Origin: Alsobacter sp045348435
Lineage (GTDB): Bacteria; Pseudomonadota; Alphaproteobacteria; Rhizobiales; Beijerinckiaceae
Direction of reading: 5' to 3'
Assembly (NCBI RefSeq): GCF_045348435.1
Contig: NZ_CP157484.1
Span: 5,543,717-5,607,716, forward strand
DNA length: 64,000 bases
In this document: piece after piece, positions 18,036 through 27,166 of the stretch
How positions within the stretch are numbered: the stretch's first letter is position 1
Layout: every line of letters starts with the position of its first letter
Program-made: the position numbers and the translations under genes
Notes under the pieces: generated by a model
Databases searched by the model: none
What the model was told of the DNA's origin: nothing
What the model saw: only the letters and a program-made list of their open reading frames with translations

Positions 18036-19232
18036 TCAGGCCCCTCGCGCCCGGATCGACCGGGTCGCGGCGAAGAGCCCCAGCGCCATCAGGCCGAGCA
18101 GCGCCACCGCGAAGGGCAGGGGCCAGGCTTGCCCGTTCAGCGCCTGCCCGAGGGCCGCGCCCACAGCGGCGGCCGACGTCATCTGGATCAGCCCCAGGAA
18201 GGACGAGGCCGCGCCCGCCCGGTCCGGGAAGGGCTGCATGGCGGCGGCCATCGCCTGCGGCATCACCAGCCCGACCCCGCAGCAATAGAGAGCCATCGGG
18301 ATGGTGATCGCCAGCGAGCTCGCCATGCCGGCCCCCACCAGCGCCGCCATCGTCACCCCGGCGACGCTGAGGCAGGCCACGCCGACGCCGATCGTCCCGT
18401 CAAAACCCAGCCGCAGCACCAGCCGCCGGGCCAACACCGTGCCGGCGATGAAGCCCAGGACCGGAAAGGTGAAGGACAGCGAATAGGCGATCTCGCCCAG
18501 CCCATAGACGCCCTGCAGCACGAAGGACGAGCCGGAGATGAACGAGAACAGGCCCCCATAGGCGAGGGCGCTCAGGCCCACATAGACCCGATAGGCCCGG
18601 TGCCGCCACAGCGCCCCGAAGCCCCGCACGATCCCCACCGGCGACAGCGAGGCCTTGCCGGCCGTCCGCAACGTCTCGGGCAGGAGCAGCACGACGACCG
18701 CCCCCAGCGCCGCCCCGCCCACCAGCGCGGCCACGAAGCTGGCGCGCCAGCCGAAGGTCGTCTGCAGCACGCCGCCGAGCAGCGGCGCCAGCGCAGGCAC
18801 GACCCCCATCACGGTGCCCATGCGGGCGAGCTCCCGCCCGGCCCGGGGGCCGTCATAGAGGTCCCGCACCACGGCGCGGGCGAGCACGATGGGGCCGGAG
18901 GCCCCGAAGGCCTGCAGGAAGCGTGCGCCGATCAACATCTCGATGCTGGTGGAGACGGCGCAGAGGGCCGTCGCGAGCAGGAAGGCGCCCAGCCCGAACA
19001 GCAGCACCGGCTTGCGGCCGAACCGGTCCGAGAACGGCCCATACACCACCTGTCCGGCCGCAAAGCCGAGCAGGAACACCGACAGGGTGAGCTGCGTCTG
19101 CGCCGTCCCGGCCGCGAGCTTCACCGAGATGTCCGGCAAGGAGGGCAGGTACATGTCCGTCGACAGCGGGCCGAGGGCGGTCAGCAGGCCGAGAACGGCG
19201 GTCAGCGCGAAGGTGTCGGGGCGCAGCTTCAT
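18036..19232 (-). CDS. Bcr/CflA-type MFS drug efflux transporter
   Basis: Predicted 398-residue major facilitator with twelve transmembrane helices. It begins with the Bcr/CflA N-terminus (LTALGPLSTDMYLPSLPDI), which is diagnostic of this drug:proton antiporter group. The loop 2-3 motif reads VVYGPFSDRFGRKPVLLFG, and the helix 4 region reads FGASGPIVLARAVVRDLY. Family members export bicyclomycin, chloramphenicol or sulfonamides, and in some cases cysteine. Substrate is unknown here. No adjacent regulator is present; the next gene in the same direction is a metalloprotease 64 nt upstream. Confidence 0.9.
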   Translation of the reverse strand: MKLRPDTFALTAVLGLLTALGPLSTDMYLPSLPDISVKLAAGTAQTQLTLSVFLLGFAAGQVVYGPFSDRFGRKPVLLFGLGAFLLATALCAVSTSIEMLIGARFLQAFGASGPIVLARAVVRDLYDGPRAGRELARMGTVMGVVPALAPLLGGVLQTTFGWRASFVAALVGGAALGAVVVLLLPETLRTAGKASLSPVGIVRGFGALWRHRAYRVYVGLSALAYGGLFSFISGSSFVLQGVYGLGEIAYSLSFTFPVLGFIAGTVLARRLVLRLGFDGTIGVGVACLSVAGVTMAALVGAGMASSLAITIPMALYCCGVGLVMPQAMAAAMQPFPDRAGAASSFLGLIQMTSAAAVGAALGQALNGQAWPLPFAVALLGLMALGLFAATRSIRARGA

Positions 19233-19296
19233 CGGGAGCCTCTGAGGTCGCCGCGGGTGTATCCGGGCGGGCCCTCCCTGTCGACGGCCAAGGCCC

Positions 19297-20052
19297 TCAG
19301 CGGTAGCGGTGAAGGCCCGCGCCGTGGCGCTTCAGCCAGGCCTCGGCGTCGTCGGTGCGTTGGCACAGGCGGTGCACGATCCGCCAGAACCGCGCCGAGT
19401 GGTTCATCTCCTTGAGGTGGCCCACCTCATGCGCCGCCAGATAGTCCAGCACGAAGGGCGGCGTGAAGATCAGCCGCCAGGAGAAGTTCAGGCGCCCGGT
19501 CGACGAGCATGAGCCCCAGCGGCTGCGGGTGTCCCGCAGCGTGATCTTGGCCGCCTTCACGCCGAGCGCGCCGGCGTGGACCGCCACCGCGCGATCCAGG
19601 TCGCGCTTGGCCTCGCGCTTGAGGAAATCCAGGATGCGCCGGTGGGTGTGCTCGGCCGCCCCGGCGACGACGAGGAGCGGTCGCCCGTCCGCGCCGGTCT
19701 CGGTCCAGGCCGTGCCGCGGGCGCCAGGCCGGTGCTCGATCCAGTGCTCGACGCCCCGCAACGGAAAACGCCCGCCGGGCTCCAGCGGCGCCTCGTCCGG
19801 CAGCCGCGCCAGGCGGGCTGCGATCCAGCCCCCGTGGCGGGCGGCGAAATCGAGCGCGGTGTGCAGGTCGGCCCGGGCCGGAAGGCTGAGCACGACGCCG
19901 CCGGTGGCGGCGCTGACGCGCAGCGTGAAACGGCGGGCGGCCGGCACGCGCCGCACGGCGACCCGGAAGATGTCGCCGTTGTGCCGCACCTCGATATGGG
20001 ACGGATCCGCCGCACGCGCCGGGGGCCGCGCGACTCGCAAACCGAGAATCAT
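19297..20052 (-). CDS. YgjP/SprT-type zinc metallopeptidase (DUF45)
   Basis: Predicted 251-residue protein of the YgjP-like metallopeptidase family. The zinc site HEVGHLKEMNHSARFW supplies HExxH and a third histidine in the typical NHS context, preceded by the family's RSRWGSCSSTGRLNFSWRL. There is no signal peptide or membrane helix, so it is probably cytoplasmic. The physiological substrate of this family is not known to me. It reads in the same direction as the MFS gene, but coupling is not evident. Confidence 0.85.
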   Translation of the reverse strand: MILGLRVARPPARAADPSHIEVRHNGDIFRVAVRRVPAARRFTLRVSAATGGVVLSLPARADLHTALDFAARHGGWIAARLARLPDEAPLEPGGRFPLRGVEHWIEHRPGARGTAWTETGADGRPLLVVAGAAEHTHRRILDFLKREAKRDLDRAVAVHAGALGVKAAKITLRDTRSRWGSCSSTGRLNFSWRLIFTPPFVLDYLAAHEVGHLKEMNHSARFWRIVHRLCQRTDDAEAWLKRHGAGLHRYR

Positions 20053-20103
20053 GCCGTGAGCGTGAGCGACGGCGCGGCCTTTGTCACGCCCGCTGATGTC
20101 CCC

Positions 20104-20129
20104 CTCCCCCGAGGGGGAGAGGGCCGGGG
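20104..20129. repeat. GC-rich hairpin with repeat motif shared with 29038-29053
   Basis: CTCCCCC (20104-20110), GA, GGGGGAG (20113-20119) forms a hairpin. The 16-mer GGGGAGAGGGCCGGGG at 20114-20129 recurs exactly at 29038-29053. Both copies are intergenic, which suggests a dispersed REP-like element. Here it follows the phaZ stop and could also serve as its terminator. Confidence 0.45.
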
Positions 20130-20148
20130 CTCAGCGCCCCTGCGCCGT

Positions 20149-21468
20149 CTACTCGGCCGGAACGCCGCTGGCCTGGCGGTTGAACGGCACCACCGCGGGG
20201 CCCTGCCGCGTCTTGTTCGACTTGCGGTAGTTCTGCTCGCAGTTGGAGATGAAGTCGGCGATGCGCGGCGCGATCTCGGCGCGATAGCGCGAGCCGTTGA
20301 ACACGCCGTAATGGCCCACCTTGGGCTGCACGTAATGCGCCCGCAGGTCCTTGGGGACGGACGTGCACAGCGTGTGCGCCGCCTCGGTCTGGCCGACGCC
20401 CGAGATATCGTCCTTCTCGCCTTCCACCGTCATCAGGCCGCAGCGCTTGATCGCCGTGAGGTCGACCTTCTTATCGCGGTGCATCATCTCGCCCCTCGGC
20501 AAGGCGTGCTTGACGAACACGGTGTCGACGGTCTGCAGGTAGAACTCCGCCGTCAGGTCCATGACGGCGAGATACTCGTCATAGAACTCGCGGTGCTTCT
20601 CGGCGGAATCGCCGTCCCCCTCGACCAGATGCTTGAACATCTCGCCCTGCGCCTCGAGATGGCGGTCGATGTTCATCGCCATGAAGCCGGCGAGCTGGAG
20701 GAAGCCCGGATAGACGTCCCGCATGAAGCCGGAATTTGGCAGCGGCACCTTGACGATGCAGTTGCGGCGGAACCACTCGATGCCGCGCTTCTCGGCCAGC
20801 AGGTTGACCTGCGTGCGGCTGACGCGCGTATCGATCGGCCCGCCCATCAGCGTCATGGAGAGCGGCGTCTTGGGGTCGTTGTCGGCCTCCATCCGGGCGA
20901 TCGCGGCGATCACCGGCACGGCGGGCTGGCACACGGCCATCACGTGCACGTCCGGCCCGAGCAGCTGGAGCATGGAGATGACGTAGTCGATATAGTCGTC
21001 GAGGTCGAAGCGGCCTTCGCTGAGCGGCACCACGCGGGCGTCGATCCAGTCGGTGATGAACACCTCATGGGTGGGCAGGAAGGCTTCGACGGTGCCGCGC
21101 AGCAGCGTGGCGTAATGGCCGGACATCGGCGCGACGATCAGCAGCTTGGGCTGGCGCGGCCGCATCTCGCCCAGCGCGCGATCGAAGTGGATCAGCTTGC
21201 AGAAGGGCGATTCCCAGACATAGCGCTCCATCACGGCGACGCGCTGGCCGCCGACCAGCGTCGACCCGAAGCCGAAGGCCGGCTTGCCGTAGCGGCGGGT
21301 CGAGCGCTCGAAGAGCTCACAGCCGGCCGCCATCGAGCGGCCGAAAGACGTCTTGGAGACGGGATTGAGCGGATTGTCGTAGAAAACCCGCGTGGCGTCC
21401 GCGAAAGCGCGGGCAGGGCCCATCATGGCGTGAGCCGCTTCGTACCACATGTAATAGGGCAGTTGCAT
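20149..21468 (-). CDS. phaZ: Intracellular polyhydroxybutyrate depolymerase
   Basis: Predicted 439-residue thiol-type intracellular PHA depolymerase that mobilises stored polyhydroxybutyrate. The catalytic triad reads Cys180 (AVCQPAVP), Asp354 (EKDDIS) and His386 (KVGHYGVF), within two or three positions of the Cys183/Asp355/His388 triad I recall for Ralstonia PhaZ1. The N-terminus MQLPYYMWYEAAH is the usual family start and has GGAG seven bases upstream, so I prefer 21468 to the longer reading from 21555. It diverges from regB, and redox control of storage polymer use would be plausible. Confidence 0.93.
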   Translation of the reverse strand: MQLPYYMWYEAAHAMMGPARAFADATRVFYDNPLNPVSKTSFGRSMAAGCELFERSTRRYGKPAFGFGSTLVGGQRVAVMERYVWESPFCKLIHFDRALGEMRPRQPKLLIVAPMSGHYATLLRGTVEAFLPTHEVFITDWIDARVVPLSEGRFDLDDYIDYVISMLQLLGPDVHVMAVCQPAVPVIAAIARMEADNDPKTPLSMTLMGGPIDTRVSRTQVNLLAEKRGIEWFRRNCIVKVPLPNSGFMRDVYPGFLQLAGFMAMNIDRHLEAQGEMFKHLVEGDGDSAEKHREFYDEYLAVMDLTAEFYLQTVDTVFVKHALPRGEMMHRDKKVDLTAIKRCGLMTVEGEKDDISGVGQTEAAHTLCTSVPKDLRAHYVQPKVGHYGVFNGSRYRAEIAPRIADFISNCEQNYRKSNKTRQGPAVVPFNRQASGVPAE

Positions 21469-21797
21469 GCTGCACTCCGTTGCTAGGCCGGGCGTCCTGC
21501 GCATGTTGCAATGCGATGCCGACCAGAACCTTAGCGGTTCAGCCCCGTCACACAATCATCCTTAGGTGAAAGAAGCGTGATGAACCGGGACAGTGTGTCG
21601 CTCAGGTGACGCCCCGTCGGTGAGGAACAACACAGGCCGTGGCGGGATGGTTCCCGCACCGCACAACGCTCAGTCGGACCGCGTGGCCCCGCCGCAAGTG
21701 GCTCGACAGCCTCAACTCACGAAAAAGCGAGCGCTTTCCGCTCTGAAAAGGCCTGAACGAGGCTTTCTCACCGCGAGACACGCACTATCTAAACCTC
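21469..21797. other. Divergent phaZ-regB intergenic region with two dyads
   Basis: This 329-nt gap has no convincing gene. It contains the dyad GCGGGA-TGGT-TCCCGC (21642-21657) and the dyad AAAGCG-AG-CGCTTT (21724-21737), plus an imperfect AAAGGCCT/AGGCTTT pair near 21746-21765. Either could be an operator; the first, G/C-rich one is reminiscent of the loosely defined RegA/PrrA sites, which would mean autoregulation. No clear -35/-10 pair stands out. Confidence 0.4.
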
Positions 21798-23153
21798 ATG
21801 CCCGACATGGGAGACATGGACTTCAGCCGCAGCGGCTTCGAACGCAGCGCAAGCCGCCTCCGGCTGGACACGCTGGTGCGTCTGCGCTGGCTGGCGCTCG
21901 CAGGCCAGTGCGTGGCGGTCGGCGTGGTGGCCGGCTGGCTCGAATTCCCGATGAAGACCGAGGCCTGCCTTGCCGTCATCGCCGTGTCGGTCGCCCTGAA
22001 TCTGGCCCTGCGCTTCAACTACCCGGTCAGCCAGCGCCTCAGCGACGGCGCGGCGTCCGCCCTGCTGGCCTACGACATCCTGCAGCTCGCCGCGCTGCTC
22101 TACCTGACCGGCGGCCTGGAGAACCCGTTCTCCATGCTGCTCCTGGCGCCCGTGATGATTTCGGCGGCGTCGCTGGCCCCCAGCCGGACGGTGACGCTGG
22201 GCGTCCTGGCGATCACCGCCGCCACCGTGCTGCTCTTCGCCCATGACCCGTTGCCCTGGGCGTCCGACGAACCGCTGCGCTTTCCGTTCATGTACCGGGC
22301 CGGCATCTGGTCGGCCATCCTGCTCGGGCTGGTGTTCATCGGCATTTACGCCTGGCGCGTCACCGAGGAGGCGAGGCAGCTCGCCCAGGCGCTCGCCGCG
22401 ACCGAGCTGGTGCTCGCCCGCGAGCAGCATCTCTCGCAGCTCGACGGCCTGGCGGCCGCGGCGGCGCACGAGCTTGGGACCCCGCTCGCCACCATCGCGC
22501 TGGTCGCCAAGGAGCTGGACCTGATCGGCCCCAAGGAAGGCCCCATGGCCGAGGACATCGCGCTCCTGCGCGAGCAGGTGGAGCGTTGCCGCGGGATCCT
22601 GGGCAAGATCACCTCGCTGGGCAACGATCCCGGGCCGCTGGAATCCATGCGGCTCAGCATGCTGGTCGAGGAGATCGCCGCGCCGCAGCGGCCCTTCGAC
22701 GTGCAGATCGACGTGGAGACGCGCGGCTCCGGACCCGAACCGGTCTGCCGGCGCAATCCCGGACTTCTCTACGGGCTCGGCAATCTGGCCGAGAACGCCG
22801 TCGACTTCGCCCGCGAACGGGTGCGGATGACGGCCCGGTGGGACGACGACTCGGTGGCGGTGACCATCCGGGACGACGGCCCCGGCTTCGCTCCGGACAT
22901 CCTGGCCCGGGTCGGCGAGCCATACGTCACCAAGCGCGGGGATCGCGGCGCGCAGGGTGGCGGCGGGGGAGGCATGGGCCTCGGCCTGTTCATCGCCAAG
23001 ACGCTGCTGGAGCGGTCCGGCGCGACCCTGTCGATGAGCAACGCCCTCCCTCCGCAGACGGGCGCCATGGTGACGGTGACCTGGCAGCGGCTCGCCTTCG
23101 AGCGAGGCGTCGCCGCGTCGCGGCCCCCGCTGGACCCCGGGTTTCCGCTCTGA
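21798..23153 (+). CDS. regB: Redox-sensing histidine kinase RegB/PrrB/ActS
   Basis: Predicted 451-residue membrane sensor kinase that signals respiratory redox state to RegA. Six hydrophobic segments lie in residues 30-185 with the quinone-site signature GGLENPF (105-111). The phosphorylated His224 sits in the family's HELGTPLATI box. Cys264 in ERCRGIL lies exactly 40 residues after it, the same spacing as His225/Cys265 of Rhodobacter capsulatus RegB. The ATP lid has NLAENAVDFA, DDGPGF and GMGLGLFIAKTLLE. Start is uncertain: ATGs at 21798, 21807 and 21816 are all in frame, and only the last has a (very close) GGAG. Confidence 0.94.
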   Translation: MPDMGDMDFSRSGFERSASRLRLDTLVRLRWLALAGQCVAVGVVAGWLEFPMKTEACLAVIAVSVALNLALRFNYPVSQRLSDGAASALLAYDILQLAALLYLTGGLENPFSMLLLAPVMISAASLAPSRTVTLGVLAITAATVLLFAHDPLPWASDEPLRFPFMYRAGIWSAILLGLVFIGIYAWRVTEEARQLAQALAATELVLAREQHLSQLDGLAAAAAHELGTPLATIALVAKELDLIGPKEGPMAEDIALLREQVERCRGILGKITSLGNDPGPLESMRLSMLVEEIAAPQRPFDVQIDVETRGSGPEPVCRRNPGLLYGLGNLAENAVDFARERVRMTARWDDDSVAVTIRDDGPGFAPDILARVGEPYVTKRGDRGAQGGGGGGMGLGLFIAKTLLERSGATLSMSNALPPQTGAMVTVTWQRLAFERGVAASRPPLDPGFPL

Positions 23154-23224
23154 ATGCGTCTTTCGCGCCGAGAGTGAACCAATCCGAAAACGGCGCGTAG
23201 ACTCCTTGGAGGCTGTGCAAAGCC

Positions 23225-23797
23225 ATGTTGGACCAACTATCCCCCCGCGCGGCAGGAGCCGCGCTCAGTTCGACCGAGTCGTCCCTGTTGATCGTGGATG
23301 ACGACCGCCCGTTCCTGACCCGCCTGGCGCGGGCCATGGAGGCGCGCGGCTATGAGGTCGCGACCGCCGAGACCGTTCAGGACGGCGTGGCCGCGATCAG
23401 GGCGAAGCCGCCGGCTTTCGCCGTGATCGACATGCGCCTCGCCGACGGCAACGGCCTGGACGTCTTGGCGGAGCTCAACGAGCGCCGTCCGGAGGCCCGC
23501 GGCATCATCCTGACCGGCTACGGCAACATCGCCACTGCGGTGACGGCCGTGAAGCTCGGCGCCTATGACTACCTGTCGAAACCGGCCGACGCGGACGAGA
23601 TCGACGCCGCCCTGAAGGCGACCGGCGACGAGCGCGCCGCGCCGCCGGCCAACCCCATGTCGGCGGACCGGGTGCGCTGGGAGCACATCCAGCGCGTGTA
23701 CGAACTGTGCGGACGCAACGTCTCAGAGACGGCGCGGCGCCTGGCCATGCATCGACGCACCCTGCAGCGGATCCTGGCCAAGCGCGCCCCCCGCTGA
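23225..23797 (+). CDS. regA: Redox response regulator RegA/PrrA/ActR
   Basis: Predicted 190-residue partner of RegB. The receiver domain (about residues 20-135) has the acidic pocket VDDD, phosphoacceptor Asp69 (VIDMRLADGNGL) and the Thr/Lys switch positions in ILTGYGN and LSKPAD. The C-terminus is a Fis-type helix-turn-helix (GRNVSETARRLAMHRRTLQRIL), nearly invariant in RegA proteins. These regulators control photosynthesis, CO2 or nitrogen fixation, and terminal oxidases, depending on the species. GGAGG lies 12 nt before the ATG. A strong hairpin ends the two-gene unit. Confidence 0.95.
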   Translation: MLDQLSPRAAGAALSSTESSLLIVDDDRPFLTRLARAMEARGYEVATAETVQDGVAAIRAKPPAFAVIDMRLADGNGLDVLAELNERRPEARGIILTGYGNIATAVTAVKLGAYDYLSKPADADEIDAALKATGDERAAPPANPMSADRVRWEHIQRVYELCGRNVSETARRLAMHRRTLQRILAKRAPR

Positions 23798-23831
23798 CCG
23801 GGGCCGTCCGTCCGGCGGTTTGAGCCGCGAC

Positions 23832-23858
23832 CGGGGGTCGTGCTAAGCACGGCCCCCG
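23832..23858 (+). terminator. 13-bp hairpin terminator after regA
   Basis: CGGGGGTCGTGCT (23832-23844), centre A, AGCACGGCCCCCG (23846-23858), with a single T/G mismatch that becomes a U-G wobble in RNA. It lies 35 nt past the regA stop and only 22 nt before the next start, so it probably isolates the aminotransferase from regA transcription. The trailing bases TCGTTG are only weakly T-rich. Confidence 0.6.
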
Positions 23859-23879
23859 TCGTTGCGTCGGAGCCGTTCG

Positions 23880-25034
23880 ATGAACCCGATTTTCGCCGAC
23901 CTGCCCACCACCGTGTTCGAGGTCATGTCGCGCCTGGCGCGGGAGACCGGGGCGATCAATCTCGGCCAGGGCTTCCCGGACTCGCCCGGCCCCGAGGACG
24001 TCCGCCGCGCCGCCGCCGACGCCGTGATGACGGGCTGGAACCAGTATCCGCCCATGATGGGCCTGCCCGAGCTGCGCCAGGCCGTCGCCAGCCATTACGC
24101 CCACCACCAGGGCGTCGAACTCGATCCCGAGCGCGAGGTGATGGTCACCTCCGGAGCCACGGAGGCGCTGGCCGGCGCCCTCATGGCGCTGATCGAACCG
24201 GGCGACGAGGTCGTTCTCTTCCAGCCGCTCTACGACGCCTATCTGCCGCTGGTGCTGCGGGCCGGCGGCGTGCCCCGCTTCGTGCGCCTGCAGCCCCCGC
24301 ACTGGCGCTTCACGCAGGAGATGCTGGAGGAGGCCTTCTCGCCGCGCACGCGCGTCGTTCTCTTCAACAACCCGCTCAATCCCGCCGGCGTCGTCTATGG
24401 CCGCGAGGACATGGAGCTTCTCGCCCGGTTCTGCATCCGCAGCGGCGCGGTCGCGGTGTGCGACGAGGTGTGGGAGCACGTGGTGTTCGACGGCCTGCGG
24501 CACCTTTCCATGCTGTCCATCCCGGGCATGCGCGACCGCACCGTCAAGATCGGCTCGGCCGGCAAGATCTTCTCGCTCACGGGCTGGAAGGTCGGCTTCG
24601 TCTGCGCCGCGCCGGAGATCCTGCGCGTCCTCGCCAAGGCGCACCAGTTCCTCACCTTCACGACGCCGCCCAACCTCCAGGCCGCGGTGGCCTACGGGCT
24701 GGGCAAGGACGATGCCTATTTCGAGGGCATGCGGCGCGACCTGCAGCGCAGCCGCGACCGTTTCGCCGACGGGCTGAAGGAACGCGGCCTCGCCGTCCTG
24801 CCGAGCGCCGGAACCTACTTCCTCAATCTCGACATCGGCCCGCTCGGCGAGACCGACGACGTCGCCTTCTGCGAGCGTCTCGTGCGCCAGCACGGCGTCG
24901 CCGCGATCCCCGTGTCGGCCTTCTACGCGCAGGATCCGATCAGGAGCGTGGTGCGGTTCTGCTTCGCCAAGGGCGACGAGGTTCTGGACGGCGCCCTGGC
25001 CCGCCTGGGCTCGGTCGCCCGGCAGGCGGCCTGA
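23880..25034 (+). CDS. Class I/II PLP aminotransferase
   Basis: Predicted 384-residue fold-type I aminotransferase. The start MNPIFADLPTTVFEVMSRLA and INLGQGFPDSPGP resemble kynurenine/glutamine transaminase K and methionine aminotransferase YbdL. PLP contacts include NNPLNPAG, CDEVWEHVVF and Lys229 (SAGKIFSLTGWKVG); the C-terminal Arg in SVVRFCFAKG binds the substrate carboxylate. Related proteins act on methionine, aromatic amino acids or kynurenine, so the substrate is open. GGAG lies seven bases upstream of the ATG. The next gene starts 7 nt after the stop. Confidence 0.88.
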   Translation: MNPIFADLPTTVFEVMSRLARETGAINLGQGFPDSPGPEDVRRAAADAVMTGWNQYPPMMGLPELRQAVASHYAHHQGVELDPEREVMVTSGATEALAGALMALIEPGDEVVLFQPLYDAYLPLVLRAGGVPRFVRLQPPHWRFTQEMLEEAFSPRTRVVLFNNPLNPAGVVYGREDMELLARFCIRSGAVAVCDEVWEHVVFDGLRHLSMLSIPGMRDRTVKIGSAGKIFSLTGWKVGFVCAAPEILRVLAKAHQFLTFTTPPNLQAAVAYGLGKDDAYFEGMRRDLQRSRDRFADGLKERGLAVLPSAGTYFLNLDIGPLGETDDVAFCERLVRQHGVAAIPVSAFYAQDPIRSVVRFCFAKGDEVLDGALARLGSVARQAA

Positions 25035-25041
25035 GGCGGCC

Positions 25042-26169
25042 GTGGCGGGTCCTGGCGCTCTGGCTCTCCTTCGCATCCTGGGCGCCTCGGCTCTCGCGGC
25101 GGTCGGATTACTGACCGGCCCGGTCCAGGCCCAGACCCCGGCCGCGCCCGCGGCCAAATCGCTGACCCTCTACGCCTGGCCCGACTATTTCGACGCCGCG
25201 ATGCTGGACCGGTTCACCCGCGAGACCGGCGTCACCATCCTGTACGACCCTTATGACGGGCCCGACGCCGCCGAGGCGAGGCTCGCCGGCGGCCAGGCGG
25301 GGTACGACGTCGTGGCGGCGTCCGGGCCGATGGTCCAGCGGCTCTCGGCCAAAGGCGTCCTGTCGCGGCTCGACCGGACCCGGCTGCCCGGCCTGAAGTC
25401 CGTCTGGCCGGAGGTCGCCGACCGCCTGCGCGCCTTCGACCCCCTCGGGACGGCCGCGCCCTATATGTGGGGCGCGTTCGGCATCGGCTACAACGTCGCC
25501 AAGATCCGCGAGCGGCTGGGCGACCGCCAGAACGGCGGCTGGGACATGGCGTTCCGGACGGAGGTGGGCCGCCTCAAGGATTGCGGCGTCATGCTCGCCG
25601 ATGCGCCGGACGACATCTACGCGGCCGTCCTGCGCATGCTGGCGCTCCCGCCGGACCTGAAGCGCCCGCCCGACATCGACCGCGCCACCGACACGCTGTT
25701 CCGGACCCGCACCGCCATCGCCCGCTACGGGACGGCGGAGGCCGCCAACGGGCTGGCGAGCGGCGAGGCCTGCCTGGCGGCGGCCAGTTCGGCGGATGTC
25801 GTGCAGGCCCGCAAGCGGGCCAGGGAGGCGGAGAACGGCGTCGAGATCGCCTTCCTGGTTCCGCGCGAGGGTGCGCCCATCTGGATCGACTCGCTCGTCA
25901 TCCCGGGAGACGCCCCGCACAGGGACGCGGCCTACGCATTCGTGGAGTTCATGCTGAGGCCGGACGTGGCCGCCCGGAACGTCGAGGCGGTGGGCTACGC
26001 CAGCGCGGTGCTGGCCGCCAGGCCGCTGGTCAGGCCCGAGATCGCCAACGACGCCGCAGTCTATCCGGCGCCGGACGCCGTGCGGCGGTTGTTCGCCGTC
26101 CCGGCCCCGGACGAGCGCATCCAGAAGCAGATCGCCCGGGGCTGGCAGAAGGTGAAGACCGGCAAATAG
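25042..26169 (+). CDS. PotF/PotD-like periplasmic binding protein (orphan)
   Basis: Predicted 375-residue extracellular solute-binding protein similar to polyamine receptors PotD/PotF. A signal peptide of about 30 residues ends near VQAQ. The mature protein starts with the family's LTLYAWPDYFDAAMLDRFTRETGV and includes YMWGAFGIGYNVAKI and IWIDSLVIPGDA. It starts with GTG, 7 nt after the aminotransferase, so the two are likely one operon. No potGHI-type ATPase or permease is near. It may share a transporter encoded elsewhere or sense amines. Confidence 0.82.
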   Translation: MAGPGALALLRILGASALAAVGLLTGPVQAQTPAAPAAKSLTLYAWPDYFDAAMLDRFTRETGVTILYDPYDGPDAAEARLAGGQAGYDVVAASGPMVQRLSAKGVLSRLDRTRLPGLKSVWPEVADRLRAFDPLGTAAPYMWGAFGIGYNVAKIRERLGDRQNGGWDMAFRTEVGRLKDCGVMLADAPDDIYAAVLRMLALPPDLKRPPDIDRATDTLFRTRTAIARYGTAEAANGLASGEACLAAASSADVVQARKRAREAENGVEIAFLVPREGAPIWIDSLVIPGDAPHRDAAYAFVEFMLRPDVAARNVEAVGYASAVLAARPLVRPEIANDAAVYPAPDAVRRLFAVPAPDERIQKQIARGWQKVKTGK

Positions 26170-26170
26170 C

Positions 26171-27166
26171 TCATCGCTCGGCCTTGCGACGGCGGTGGAG
26201 CAACTCGCTGATCCCGAACGTCGCCCCCGCAAGGACGAGCGGGACGAAGAAGTAGATCGCCCGGAACGCCAGCAGCCCGCCGATCAGGTTCGCGCCCGGC
26301 AGCAGCACGCCGACCACGCTCTCGATGACGCCGAGCCCGCCCGGCACGTGGGTGATCATCGTGGCCGTGTTGGCGATGACGTAGACCGAGGCGACCGACA
26401 GGTAGTCGACCTCGGCCTGCGAGGCCAGCGCCTGGTGGAGGCAGCCGGCCACGAGCGCGAAGTTCACCGCCCCCACCACGACCTGCGCCAGCGCCAGCCT
26501 CACGGGCGGCGTCTCGATGGACCAGCCGCGGATCGAGACGGCTCGCGGCCCCCAGGCGGAGAGCGCCACATAGGCGGCCGTGAGCGCCAGGCAGGCGACC
26601 CCGAGCGCGACGACCCAGCCCTCGCCGAGGCCGATCACCTTCGCGCCGAGGTCCGGGCGCAGCAGCAGCGCTGCCCCGCCCAGCGCCAGCAGGCCGAGCC
26701 CGACCGTGGCGCCGCAGAACACGACCAGCTTGGCGACGTCGCTGACGCCGAGCCCCCAGCGGGAGTAGAAGCGATACCGGATGGCCCCGCTGCTCAGGCC
26801 CGCGAAGCCGATGCTGTGGCCGAGGCCAAGGCTCGTGAAAGAGGCGAGCGCCGCCTTCCAATAGGGCAGGGGCTTCCCGAGATAGCGCAGCGCCAGCCAG
26901 TCGAAGCCGGTCAACGCCACATAGCTCGCCGCCGCGAAGCCGCCCGCCGCGGCGAGGCGCGAACCCGGAACAGCCTGCACGGAGGCGACGATCTCGTCGA
27001 AGCTGTGCTGGCGCAGCGTGCGCCAGATCAGGAAGGCCGACAGCGCCACCGCCGCGATCGCGAAGGCTCGCGACCAGAGGCGCTTGCGGGCGCCGGCGTG
27101 GCGCGCGCCGGACCGGGGCTCGTCTCGGGCCTGCGGGGCGGCTCCCGCGTCCTGGGCGACCGTCAT
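26171..27166 (-). CDS. YbhN-like (UPF0104 / LPG-synthase TM-type) membrane protein
   Basis: Predicted 331-residue integral membrane protein with about eight helices, of the UPF0104 family related to the flippase-synthase membrane part of MprF. Landmarks are GHSIGFAGLSSGAIRYRFY, a conserved core motif, and THVPGGLGVIESV near the C-terminus. The soluble aminoacyl-transferase domain of MprF is absent, as in YbhN. The start ATG overlaps the stop of the upstream EEP nuclease-like gene (ATGA). E. coli ybhN is likewise grouped with ybhP. A role in phospholipid movement is inference. Confidence 0.85.
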   Translation of the reverse strand: MTVAQDAGAAPQARDEPRSGARHAGARKRLWSRAFAIAAVALSAFLIWRTLRQHSFDEIVASVQAVPGSRLAAAGGFAAASYVALTGFDWLALRYLGKPLPYWKAALASFTSLGLGHSIGFAGLSSGAIRYRFYSRWGLGVSDVAKLVVFCGATVGLGLLALGGAALLLRPDLGAKVIGLGEGWVVALGVACLALTAAYVALSAWGPRAVSIRGWSIETPPVRLALAQVVVGAVNFALVAGCLHQALASQAEVDYLSVASVYVIANTATMITHVPGGLGVIESVVGVLLPGANLIGGLLAFRAIYFFVPLVLAGATFGISELLHRRRKAER

